From Tsukamurella pulmonis (GTDB lineage Bacteria > Actinomycetota > Actinomycetes > Mycobacteriales > Mycobacteriaceae), in NCBI RefSeq assembly GCF_900103175.1, contig NZ_FNLF01000002.1, forward strand, positions 992,001 to 1,056,000: a stretch of DNA of 64,000 nucleotides, read 5' to 3'. Shown in pieces: positions 9,064 through 16,956 of the stretch. The stretch's first letter is position 1, and each line of letters begins with the position of its first letter. The position numbers were made by a program, and so were the translations under genes. The notes under the pieces are model-generated. The model had not been told where the DNA came from, made no database searches, and was given only the letters and a program-made list of their open reading frames with translations.

Positions 9064-9444
9064 TTAGACCCGCAGGACGGGGAGGTACCGGGCGATCTCG
9101 CCCGCACGGGAGCCGCTGGCCGCGAGGTCGGCGGCTTCCGTCGCTTCGTCGACGGTGAGCATCCCCGTCGCCAGGCGCAGCCACACCCGCGGCGCGCACT
9201 CGACGACGTTCGGCGGCGTCCCGCGGGTGTGCCGCGGACCGTCGATGCACTGGACGGCGACGAACGGCGGCACCCGCACCTCGACCGATCCGCCGGGCGC
9301 GTCCTGCGCCAGCGTGCGGGCCGTCGTGCGGACCGCCGCGGCGATCGCGGCGCGCGGCGGCGCGGGCGCGTCGTCGTCGACGAGCCAGTCCCGGACCGCG
9401 AGCACCGCGGCCCGCATCTCGGCCGGATCGATCGCCTTCGCCAC
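9064..9444 (-). CDS. Sterol-carrier-family (SCP-like) protein, Rv0807 position
   Basis: The product has 126 residues from a GTG at 9442-9444. That start has an excellent ribosome-binding site (GAGAGGGAGG on the coding strand), which decides it over upstream ATGs. The protein resembles the small SCP-related proteins encoded beside purF in mycobacteria, with VEVRVPPFVAVQCIDGPRHT and PNVVECAPRVWLRLATG. The ligand is unknown. It stops three bases after the end of the convergent secreted-protein gene and is divergent from purF, with about 107 bp for both promoters. Confidence 0.75.
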   Translation of the reverse strand: MAKAIDPAEMRAAVLAVRDWLVDDDAPAPPRAAIAAAVRTTARTLAQDAPGGSVEVRVPPFVAVQCIDGPRHTRGTPPNVVECAPRVWLRLATGMLTVDEATEAADLAASGSRAGEIARYLPVLRV

Positions 9445-9509
9445 TTCGAACCTCCCTCTCGACGGGAAGAAACCTACTCGGCGATTCGTTACCGCTGGCG
9501 GATCGGCAC

Positions 9510-9515
9510 TACAAT
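9510..9515 (+). promoter_or_regulatory. Candidate purF -10 element
   Basis: TACAAT lies 36 bases before the purF GTG start. A weak TTACCG sits upstream at 9489-9494 with short spacing. An AGGAG ribosome-binding site precedes the GTG. No purine riboswitch-like fold was recognised in the short leader. Confidence 0.4.
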
Positions 9516-9551
9516 CGAGGTAGGCCACGCCCCCAGCCCCAGGAGTCAGCC

Positions 9552-11120
9552 GTGCAGCAGCTTCCGCTCAGCGTCGTCAACAGCAACGCCCCGCAGGGCG
9601 ACGAGGAGGAGCGCGAGCCCCGGGAGGAGTGCGGCGTCTTCGGCGTCTGGGCCACCGGGGAGGACGTCGCGAAGCTCTCCTACTACGGGCTCTACGCCCT
9701 GCAGCACCGCGGCCAGGAGGCCGCCGGCATCGCCGTCGGCGACGGCCAGCAGGTGCTGGTGTTCAAGGATCTCGGCCTGGTCAGCCAGGTCTTCGACGAG
9801 CAGACGCTGAGCTCGATGCCGGGCCACGTCGCCATCGGGCACTGCCGCTACTCGACGACCGGCTCCACCACCTGGGAGAACAGCCAGCCGATCTTCCGCA
9901 CCACGAACGCGGGCAACGGCGTCGCGCTCGGGCACAACGGCAACCTGGTCAACACCGCCGAGCTCGCGGAGCGCGCCGCCGATCTCGGCGTCGCGGGCAC
10001 CCGCCGGGCGGGCGGCGCCACCTCGGATTCGGACATCCTCACGGCACTGCTCGCGCACGCCGCCGCCGACCGCACCCTGGAGCAGGCGGCGATGGAGCTG
10101 CTGCCCACCGTCAAGGGCGCCTTCTGCCTCACCTTCATGGACGAGCACACGCTGTACGCGGCGCGCGATCCGCACGGCGTGCGCCCGCTCTCGCTCGGCC
10201 GGCTGGACCGCGGCTGGGTCGTCGCGTCCGAGACCGCAGCGTTCGACATCGTCGGCGCCTCGTTCGTGCGCGACATCGAGCCGGGTGAACTGCTGGCCAT
10301 CGACGAAGACGGCGTGCGGTCCACCCGCTTCGCCGAGCCCACCCCGAAGACCTGCATCTTCGAGTACGTCTACCTGGCCCGCCCCGACTCGGTGATCCAC
10401 GGCCGGTCGGTGCACTCCACGCGCGTCGACATCGGCCGCCGCCTGGCCCGGGAGCACCCCGCCGTCGGCGACCTGGTGATCCCGGTGCCCGAGTCGGGCA
10501 CGCCCGCGGCCGTCGGCTACGCGCAGGAATCCGGCATCCCCTACGGCCAGGGCCTGATGAAGAACGCCTACGTGGGCCGCACCTTCATCCAGCCGAGCCA
10601 GACCATCCGCCAGCTGGGCATCCGGCTCAAGCTCAACCCGCTGCGCGAGGTGATCCGCGGCAAGCGGCTCGTGGTGGTCGACGATTCGATCGTGCGCGGC
10701 AACACGCAGCGCGCCCTGATCCGCATGCTGCGCGAGGCCGGGGCCGCCGAGATCCACGTGCGGATCGCCTCGTCGCCGGTGAAGTGGCCGTGCTTCTACG
10801 GCATCGACTTCGCCTCTCCGGCCGAGCTCATCGCGAACGGTGGCGGCGCCGACTCCGTGGAGGCCATGGTCGAGTCCGTCCGCGCCGCGATCGGCGCCGA
10901 CTCGCTGGGCTACATCTCGCTCGACGAGATGACGGCGGCCACCGAGCACGCGGGCGAATCGATGTGCCGGGCCTGCTTCGACGGGGTCTACCCGATCCCG
11001 CTGCCGGAGTCGACCTCGATGGGCAAGGCCGTCCTGGAGAACATGCTCCGGGCGGGCAACGGGCAGGGCGATCCGCTGCAGGCCGAGAACGACAACGCCT
11101 CCGCGCTGCGCCGTCCCTGA
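9552..11120 (+). CDS. purF: Amidophosphoribosyltransferase PurF
   Basis: This enzyme catalyses the first committed step of purine synthesis, PRPP + glutamine to 5-phosphoribosylamine. The product has 522 residues. A short propeptide precedes the N-terminal nucleophile C27 (REPREECGVFGV). The glutaminase domain has LQHRGQEAAGI and GHNGNL, and the PRTase domain carries the PRPP loop RLVVVDDSIVRGNTQ. Cysteines in KTCIFEY, WPCFYG and MCRACFDG match the 4Fe-4S cluster ligands of the Bacillus-type enzyme. The GTG start has AGGAG upstream. purM follows after 57 bp. Confidence 0.97.
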   Translation: MQQLPLSVVNSNAPQGDEEEREPREECGVFGVWATGEDVAKLSYYGLYALQHRGQEAAGIAVGDGQQVLVFKDLGLVSQVFDEQTLSSMPGHVAIGHCRYSTTGSTTWENSQPIFRTTNAGNGVALGHNGNLVNTAELAERAADLGVAGTRRAGGATSDSDILTALLAHAAADRTLEQAAMELLPTVKGAFCLTFMDEHTLYAARDPHGVRPLSLGRLDRGWVVASETAAFDIVGASFVRDIEPGELLAIDEDGVRSTRFAEPTPKTCIFEYVYLARPDSVIHGRSVHSTRVDIGRRLAREHPAVGDLVIPVPESGTPAAVGYAQESGIPYGQGLMKNAYVGRTFIQPSQTIRQLGIRLKLNPLREVIRGKRLVVVDDSIVRGNTQRALIRMLREAGAAEIHVRIASSPVKWPCFYGIDFASPAELIANGGGADSVEAMVESVRAAIGADSLGYISLDEMTAATEHAGESMCRACFDGVYPIPLPESTSMGKAVLENMLRAGNGQGDPLQAENDNASALRRP

Positions 11121-11177
11121 CCGCGGTCCCCGTCCGGCGGACGCCCCGCGGCGTCCGGTCCGGTAGCCTATGGTCCC

Positions 11178-12254
11178 GTGACGGATTCCAACACCCACCC
11201 GCCGCAGGGTGCCTCGTACGCCGCTGCAGGAGTCGACATCGAGGCCGGTGATCGGGCCGTCGAGCTGTTCAAGCCGCACGCGAAGCGCGCGACGCGCCCC
11301 GAGGTCCTCGGCGGCCTCGGCGGCTTCGCCGGGCTGTTCGCGCTCAAGAAGTACCGCGAGCCCGTGCTCGCCGCGTCGACCGACGGCGTGGGCACCAAGA
11401 TCGCGGTCGCGCAGGCCATGGGCAAGCACGACACCGTGGGCATCGATCTGGTGGCGATGGTCGTCGACGACCTCGTCGTGACCGGCGCCGAGCCGCTGTT
11501 CCTGCAGGACTACATCGCCGTCGGCAAGGTGGTCCCCGAGACGGTCGCCGAGCTCGTCGGCGGCATCGCCGAGGGCTGCGTCCGCGCAGGCTGCGCCCTG
11601 CTCGGCGGCGAGACCGCCGAGCACCCCGGGCTCATGGCCGAGGGCGAGTACGACCTGTCCGCGACCGGCGTCGGCGTCGTCGAGGCCGACGAGGTGCTCG
11701 GCCCCGACAACGTGCGCGCGGGCGACGTGGTGATCGCCATGAAGAGCTCCGGCCTGCACAGCAACGGCTACAGCCTGGCCCGCAAGGTGCTCCTGGACTG
11801 GGGCCACATGGACCTCGGCGGGTACGTCGAGGAGTTCGGCCGCACCCTGGGGGAGGAGCTGCTCGAGCCCACCGCCATCTACGCCCTGGACTGCCTGCGC
11901 CTCGCGCAGGAGACGCAGGTGCGCACCTTCTGCCACGTGACCGGTGGCGGGCTCGCCGCCAACCTGGGCCGCGTGATCCCGGAGGGGCTCGTCGCCGAAC
12001 TCGACCGCAACACCTGGAGCCCGTCGGCCGTCTTCGCGCTCATCGCCCAGCGCGGCCGCGTGGAGCAGGCCGAGATGGAGAAGACGTTCAACATGGGCGT
12101 CGGCATGGTCGCGATCGTCGCGCCCGAGGACGTGGATCGCGCCATGGCAGTGCTCACGGCACGCCACATCGACAGCTGGGTGCTGGGGACGATCAAGAAG
12201 TCCGACAGTGCCGGCGAGAGGGCCGTACTGAGCGGCTCACATCCGAAGTTCTAG
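11178..12254 (+). CDS. purM: Phosphoribosylformylglycinamidine cyclo-ligase PurM
   Basis: AIR synthetase converts FGAM to aminoimidazole ribonucleotide using ATP. The 358-residue product shows SYAAAGVDIEAGDRAVELFK, then VLAASTDGVGTKIAVAQ, ALLGGETAEHPG and SSGLHSNGYSLAR, all conserved in PurM. Length and start (GTG 11178) agree with the family. It lies directly downstream of purF as in mycobacteria. A strong hairpin follows the stop. Confidence 0.96.
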   Translation: MTDSNTHPPQGASYAAAGVDIEAGDRAVELFKPHAKRATRPEVLGGLGGFAGLFALKKYREPVLAASTDGVGTKIAVAQAMGKHDTVGIDLVAMVVDDLVVTGAEPLFLQDYIAVGKVVPETVAELVGGIAEGCVRAGCALLGGETAEHPGLMAEGEYDLSATGVGVVEADEVLGPDNVRAGDVVIAMKSSGLHSNGYSLARKVLLDWGHMDLGGYVEEFGRTLGEELLEPTAIYALDCLRLAQETQVRTFCHVTGGGLAANLGRVIPEGLVAELDRNTWSPSAVFALIAQRGRVEQAEMEKTFNMGVGMVAIVAPEDVDRAMAVLTARHIDSWVLGTIKKSDSAGERAVLSGSHPKF

Positions 12255-12264
12255 GAACGCCGTA

Positions 12265-12291
12265 GGCACCGTGGCCCTCGGCCACGGTGCC
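12265..12291. terminator. Terminator between purM and the DUF3073 gene
   Basis: GGCACCGTGGCC and GGCCACGGTGCC form a perfect 12-bp stem with loop CTC. It lies just after the purM stop and just before the convergent DUF3073 stop. Confidence 0.7.
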
Positions 12292-12327
12292 CAATGACGG
12301 GGTGCGAACGTCGAAGGGTGCGACGCG

Positions 12328-12528
12328 TCAGGCGCGGCGCCACTCGTCCTCGCGGTACGGGTCGCCCGCGATGTCGCTCCATTCGGGGTGTGTGGCGAGA
12401 ACGTCGGCCTCGTCGGTCACGCCACCCGCCAGCTCGTCCTGCAGCCTCTTCAGGTCGGTACTCGGGGTGCTGTACTTCAGCTCCCGTGCAACCTTGGTCT
12501 GCTTCGCCTTTGCCCGGCCGCGGCCCAT
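12328..12528 (-). CDS. DUF3073 small conserved protein
   Basis: The product is a 66-residue basic protein starting MGRGRAKAKQTKVARELKY and continuing STPSTDLKRLQDELAG, the signature of actinobacterial DUF3073. The role is unknown. Its lysine/arginine-rich N-terminus suggests nucleic acid or ribosome contact (inference). It occupies the same place after purM as its M. tuberculosis homologue Rv0810c. Confidence 0.9.
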   Translation of the reverse strand: MGRGRAKAKQTKVARELKYSTPSTDLKRLQDELAGGVTDEADVLATHPEWSDIAGDPYREDEWRRA

Positions 12529-12663
12529 GGGGGACCCCCTTGCGCAATGAAGGGGCGGCCAGCTACCGGATCAACCGGTGGGTGGCGGCCCCTTTCTCCG
12601 TGTAGTAATTCTTCCTGCCGTCCAGTTTAGCGTGCTCGCGTCGATGGTGCTGCCGCCTGGGTG

Positions 12664-13308
12664 TCAGACGGCGCGTTGGAGTGCCCTCGTGGCGTCGCGT
12701 TCGACCTTCGGGGGCAGGTCAGAGGCACTGAGGAGGGCGCGCAGCCGGTCCGGTCGCGTCGCGCGGAAGAGGTCCCGGACGGTCGCACCGTGCTCCGGGA
12801 CGTGCACGGGCGTGATCGCGTCGCCCGCGGCGACTGCGCCGGGGGAGAGCACCCGGAAGTAGGCGCCGCTGTCGCCGCGGTCGGCGAAGCGCTTGACCCA
12901 GTGGTCCTCACCTGACCACAGGGCGAAGGTGCGGCAGGGGGTGCGCGGGACGGTCACCTCGAGTTCGAGTGTCGCGCCCACGCGCAGCCGCGTGCCCACC
13001 ACGAGGTCGGTGGTGTCGCCGTCGATGCGCAGGTTCTCGCCGAACCATCCGGCCGGCAGGTCCCGGCCGAGGTCGGTGGCCCACCGTCGCGCCTCGTGCT
13101 CGGAGTAGGCGTACACCGCCTGCTCCGCGCCGCCGTGGTGCCGGGTGTCGCAGACGTGGTCGGTCAGGGGGCCGAGCGGACCCACGTCGACGGGGCCGTC
13201 GGCCGGCCGCTTGTCGATGGACGTGCGCTGCTCCGGTTTGCGCGGATCCAGCTGGAGCTCGGTCGCGACGACGCAGACCGCGAGCACCCGTCCCGCTGCG
13301 GAGCTCAC
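12664..13308 (-). CDS. MOSC-domain protein
   Basis: The product has 214 residues. The MOSC core includes HHGGAEQAVYAYSEHEARRW, GWFGENLRIDG and a conserved cysteine in VPRTPCRTFALW. MOSC proteins handle sulfur carried on cysteine or bind molybdenum cofactor; YiiM-like members detoxify N-hydroxylated bases. The exact substrate here is unknown. The GTG start (13306-13308) overlaps the ygfZ stop by four bases (GTGA), so the two genes are translationally coupled. Confidence 0.85.
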   Translation of the reverse strand: MSSAAGRVLAVCVVATELQLDPRKPEQRTSIDKRPADGPVDVGPLGPLTDHVCDTRHHGGAEQAVYAYSEHEARRWATDLGRDLPAGWFGENLRIDGDTTDLVVGTRLRVGATLELEVTVPRTPCRTFALWSGEDHWVKRFADRGDSGAYFRVLSPGAVAAGDAITPVHVPEHGATVRDLFRATRPDRLRALLSASDLPPKVERDATRALQRAV

Positions 13309-14354
13309 CGGCCGCGGAGCCGATCGACGGCCGAGCGTCCGGCCTGCTGGCCCGCATCCGCCGACGGGGTGACATCGGTGTCGATCGCCGCGGCCGCGCC
13401 GCCGGCATCGAGCTGCGCGTCGTCGGGGATCGAGCGCTTGATCAGGGCGAGGGCGATGGGCCCGTAGTCGGCGTGCTCGACGACGGTGCCGAGTCGCCCG
13501 ACGGTGCGCCCGTCCAGCGTGACCGGGTCGCCCGTCGCGGGCCGGGCGTCGGCGGAGCCGTCGAGGTGCAGGAGGACGAGGCGGCGGGGCGGCCGGCCCA
13601 GGTTGTGCACCCGCGCGACGGTCTCCTGCCCGCGGTAGCAGCCCTTGTCCAGGTGCACGGCCGTGGCGATCCAGTCCACCTCGTGCGGGATGGTCTTGAC
13701 GTCGGTGTCGACGCCCTGCCGGGCGCGGGCGGCGGCGACCCGTCGGGCCTCGTAGGCCCAGGTTCCCGCAGGACGCGCCCCGGCGGCCACGATCGCGTCG
13801 AAGGTCGAGCGCAGATCGTCCCGCGGCACGATCAGGTTGACCTCGCCGGGCTCGGTGCGGCGCACACCGTCGATCCCGGCGGTGACGGTCTCCGCGTCGG
13901 GCCCGATCACGGTGAGCACGGCCAGATCCGGTCGGGCCAGCACCTCGACGTCGCTGCGGAAGACCATCCGCTGCAGGTACGTCGCGAGGTCGGGGCTCAG
14001 CGGCGCCTCCGCCGGCGCGAGCGCGGCGGGCTCGGTGTCGAGGTAGGTGGTGCCGTCGACGTCGATGAGGTGGAAGTGATCGAGCACGCGGCCGCTGCCG
14101 TCGAGATTGAGGTTCTGCGTCGCGGTGCGGTCCGGCAGGTGCGTGAGGTGCTGGCTGGTGATCGAGTGCAGCCAACTCAGGCGCTCGGGACCGGTGAGGG
14201 TGATGACGCGGCGGTGCGAGCGGTCGATCACCGCCGCGCCGCGTTCGGCTGCGCGCTGCTCCGCGAACGGATCACCGAAATGCCAGGTCACGCCCTCATC
14301 GGGTGCGCCCTCGGGATTCATGATGCCGGACGTGGAATGTTCTTCGATCCGCAC
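13305..14354 (-). CDS. ygfZ: YgfZ/GcvT-like folate-binding protein
   Basis: The product has 349 residues with the YgfZ signature KGCYRGQETVAR, whose cysteine is functionally important in the family. YgfZ helps maintain iron-sulfur cluster enzymes using folate. RRVITLTGPERLSWLHSITSQ is the typical N-terminal segment. The annotated start is GTG 14354; ATG 14321 (MNPEGAPDEG) is an alternative. It is the Rv0811c counterpart, divergent from pabC with about 59 bp between starts and coupled to the downstream MOSC gene. Confidence 0.88.
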   Translation of the reverse strand: MRIEEHSTSGIMNPEGAPDEGVTWHFGDPFAEQRAAERGAAVIDRSHRRVITLTGPERLSWLHSITSQHLTHLPDRTATQNLNLDGSGRVLDHFHLIDVDGTTYLDTEPAALAPAEAPLSPDLATYLQRMVFRSDVEVLARPDLAVLTVIGPDAETVTAGIDGVRRTEPGEVNLIVPRDDLRSTFDAIVAAGARPAGTWAYEARRVAAARARQGVDTDVKTIPHEVDWIATAVHLDKGCYRGQETVARVHNLGRPPRRLVLLHLDGSADARPATGDPVTLDGRTVGRLGTVVEHADYGPIALALIKRSIPDDAQLDAGGAAAAIDTDVTPSADAGQQAGRSAVDRLRGR

Positions 14355-14413
14355 GTTTTCAGCTTACCCCGCCCCCCGCGCGCGGGCTCGGGGCGTCGAA
14401 TACTGTTGCCGCC

Positions 14414-15277
14414 ATGGCTTCCGTGGTGGTGACCCTGGACGGTTCCGTGCGCGCCTCCGATGCGCCCCTGCTCTACGCCGACGACCTCGGCGCCGTCCGC
14501 GGCGACGGCTGCTTCGAGACCGTCCTCGTGCGCGACGGTGCGCCGCTCAAGGGGCGCGCGCATCTCGATCGCCTCTCCCGCTCGGCCGCGGCGCTCGGCC
14601 TGCCCGCGCCCAACGACGGCGCCTGGTGGGCGGCGATGCAGCGCGCCGCGATGCTCTACGGCGAGGAGGCCGGCGGTGCGGAGGGTGCGCTGCGGCTGGT
14701 CTACACCCGCGGCCGCGAGTCCGACCCCGGCACGCCGACGGCGTACGTCACCGTCGGACCGGTGCCCGAGCGCGCCCGCACCGCGCGCGCCGATGGGGTC
14801 TCGGCGATCACCCTCGACCGCGGCTACTCCGCCCGGCTCGGGACCGAGGCGCCGTGGCTGCTGCTGGGCGCGAAGACCCTCTCCTACGCGGTGAACATGG
14901 CCGCCGCGCGGTACGCCGCCGAGCAGGGCGCGGACGATGTCATCTTCACCTCGAGCGAGGGCCGGATCCTCGAGGCGCCCCGGGCCACCGTCGTCATCGC
15001 GCGCGGCCGCACCCTCGTGACGCCGCCCGCCGAGCAGGGCATCCTGCCGGGGACCACGGTGCAGGCGCTCTTCGACGCCGCCGAGGACAAGGGCGTCAAG
15101 ACCGCGATCGAGCCCCTGTTCCCGGTGGACCTGGTCATGAACGACGGGGTGTGGCTCGTCTCCTCGATCACCCTCTGCGCGCGCGTGCACACGCTCGACG
15201 GTCGCGCCCTGCCCGACGCGCCCATGGACGAGACGGTCCGTTCCCTCGTCGAGGCGGGAATCGAGAACACCCCCTAG
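14414..15277 (+). CDS. pabC: Aminodeoxychorismate lyase-like class IV PLP enzyme
   Basis: The 287-residue fold-type IV aminotransferase-like protein has its PLP lysine in LLLGAKTLSYAVNMAAA (K154). A cofactor-binding segment follows in DDVIFTSSEGRILEAPRATV, then GILPGTT. The family splits aminodeoxychorismate to p-aminobenzoate and pyruvate for folate, though branched-chain aminotransferase relatives look similar. It is the Rv0812 counterpart. A TACTGT -10-like element ends seven bases before the ATG, so the mRNA is probably leaderless. Confidence 0.85.
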   Translation: MASVVVTLDGSVRASDAPLLYADDLGAVRGDGCFETVLVRDGAPLKGRAHLDRLSRSAAALGLPAPNDGAWWAAMQRAAMLYGEEAGGAEGALRLVYTRGRESDPGTPTAYVTVGPVPERARTARADGVSAITLDRGYSARLGTEAPWLLLGAKTLSYAVNMAAARYAAEQGADDVIFTSSEGRILEAPRATVVIARGRTLVTPPAEQGILPGTTVQALFDAAEDKGVKTAIEPLFPVDLVMNDGVWLVSSITLCARVHTLDGRALPDAPMDETVRSLVEAGIENTP

Positions 15278-15337
15278 CGGTTACGGACAATCCCGGCACC
15301 GGCTGCGGGCGGGCCGCGACGGGCATAACGTCGCGGA

Positions 15338-16720
15338 ATGAGTACGGACACCGGCGCGGCTCCCGGGCGCGATCAGCTCGGCACCAGCCTCAAACCCCGG
15401 CACATCACGATGATCTCGATCGCCGGTGTCATCGGCGCGGGCCTGTTCGTGGGCTCGGCGAACGCCATCAAACTCGCGGGCCCCGCGGTGCTGATCTCCT
15501 ACAGCCTCGCGGGTCTGCTGGTGATTCTCGTGATGCGCATGCTCGGCGAGATGGCCACGGCGAACCCCGACACCGGCTCGTTCTCGACGTACGCGGACCG
15601 GGCACTGGGCCGGTGGGCCGGGTGCAGCATCGGGTGGCTGTACTGGCTGTTCTGGGTGCTGGTGATCCCGGTCGAGGCGACCGCCGCCGCGGTGATCCTG
15701 TCGAAGACGGTCGGCGGCCCGCAGTGGTCCTGGGCATTGCTCGTCGTCATCCTGCTCACCGCGACGAACCTGTTCTCGGTGGGCAACTACGGCGAGTTCG
15801 AGTTCTGGTTCGCGCTGATCAAGGTCCTCGCCATCGCCGCCTTCCTCGTGCTGGGCGCGCTCGCGATCCTCGGGCTGCTGCCCGGATCGGGGGTCTCCGG
15901 CGTCCATCACCTGTGGGACACCGGCGGATTCGTGCCGAACGGCGCATCGGCGGTGATCGCCGCGATGCTCACCACCATGTTCACGTTCATGGGCTCCGAG
16001 ATCGTGACGATCGCGGCGGCCGAGTCGCCGGAGCCGGCGAAGGGCATCACCAAGGCCGTGAACTCGGTGGTCTGGCGGATCTGCCTGTTCTACATCGGAT
16101 CGATCTTCGTGGTGGTCGCCCTCGTCCCGTGGAACACCCTGGACTCGGCGACGGGCTCGTACCAGGCGGTGCTGCAGGCGATGAACATCCCGGCCGCCGC
16201 GGGGATCATGGACGTCGTGGTGCTGGTGGCCGTCGCCTCGTGCCTCAACAGCGCGCTCTACACCGCCTCCCGGATGCTGTACTCGCTCGCCCAGCGCGGC
16301 GACGCCCCGCGACGGGCGGGCCGCACGACGACGCGGGGTGTGCCCGCCGTCTCGGTGCTGGCGTCCATGCTGCTCGGCTTCCTCGCGGTGATCGGCAACT
16401 ACGTGCTGCCGGAGAAGCTCTTCGGCTACCTCCTGGCCACCACCGGCGCGGTCGCGCTGTTCGTCTACCTGGTGATCGCGATCAGCCAGATCGCGCTGCG
16501 GCGGCGGGCCACCACGCCGTCGCCCCTGCGGATGTGGTTCTTCCCGTGGGCGACCTACGCCGTGATCGCCTTCATCGTCTTCGTCATCGTCGCAATGATC
16601 ATCGATCCGGATCAGCGCAGCGCGGTGGGGCTCTCCACCGCGCTGGCGGTGATCGTGGTCGTCGCGAGCGTCGTGCACCAGCGTCGCGCGGACGGGCGGC
16701 GCAGCGCCGCTGCCGGCTGA
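15338..16720 (+). CDS. APC-family amino acid permease, GABA-permease type
   Basis: This is a 460-residue integral membrane protein with about 12 hydrophobic segments. The first helix carries the APC substrate-binding signature MISIAGVIGAGLFVGSANAI. Later MGSEIVTIAAAESPEPAKGI is typical of GabP/AnsP-type permeases. The substrate could be GABA, arginine or another amino acid; the sequence does not decide. It stands alone between pabC and cydA. The gene is absent from the M. tuberculosis purM-pabC neighbourhood, so it is a lineage-specific insertion into that order. Confidence 0.85.
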   Translation: MSTDTGAAPGRDQLGTSLKPRHITMISIAGVIGAGLFVGSANAIKLAGPAVLISYSLAGLLVILVMRMLGEMATANPDTGSFSTYADRALGRWAGCSIGWLYWLFWVLVIPVEATAAAVILSKTVGGPQWSWALLVVILLTATNLFSVGNYGEFEFWFALIKVLAIAAFLVLGALAILGLLPGSGVSGVHHLWDTGGFVPNGASAVIAAMLTTMFTFMGSEIVTIAAAESPEPAKGITKAVNSVVWRICLFYIGSIFVVVALVPWNTLDSATGSYQAVLQAMNIPAAAGIMDVVVLVAVASCLNSALYTASRMLYSLAQRGDAPRRAGRTTTRGVPAVSVLASMLLGFLAVIGNYVLPEKLFGYLLATTGAVALFVYLVIAISQIALRRRATTPSPLRMWFFPWATYAVIAFIVFVIVAMIIDPDQRSAVGLSTALAVIVVVASVVHQRRADGRRSAAAG

Positions 16721-16870
16721 GATCCAGGAGATTCCGCGTTCTGCGAGGCACCGAAGCCGGATTCCGGCTCGGAGTCGATCCCAGTGCCGATTCTCCGGAG
16801 CTTTCCGACGTACCGGTTGATCGCGGGGCGGGGTGATGCCAGTCTCAATAGTTGGGATCGCCGGCGTTCT

Positions 16871-16908
16871 CTACTACCATCGGTAGTAATTACTACGGGA
16901 TGTAGTAG
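16871..16908. promoter_or_regulatory. Double palindromic operator upstream of cydA
   Basis: Two copies of the 17-bp palindrome TACTAC-N5-GTAGTA lie at 16872-16888 and 16891-16907, separated by only AT. Their junction makes a perfect 14-bp palindrome GTAGTAATTACTAC (16883-16896). The pair ends about 50 bp before the cydA ATG. This is a clear binding site for a dimeric repressor or activator. I do not recognise it as a Rex or CRP box, and the cognate regulator is not evident in the window. Confidence 0.75.
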
Positions 16909-16956
16909 GAGGGTCGGCGACGATGCCTGCCCGACCCCTCGGCCCAGGGAGCACGC

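Noticed and set aside
12544-12590. GC-rich inverted repeat upstream of the DUF3073 gene
   Set aside because: The arms are imperfect and lie in a promoter region rather than after a gene, so terminator or operator status is not supported.
14107-16836. 909-codon plus-strand frame across pabC and the permease
   Set aside because: It has shadow composition rich in Arg/Ala/Gly. pabC and the permease in other frames have clear family motifs.
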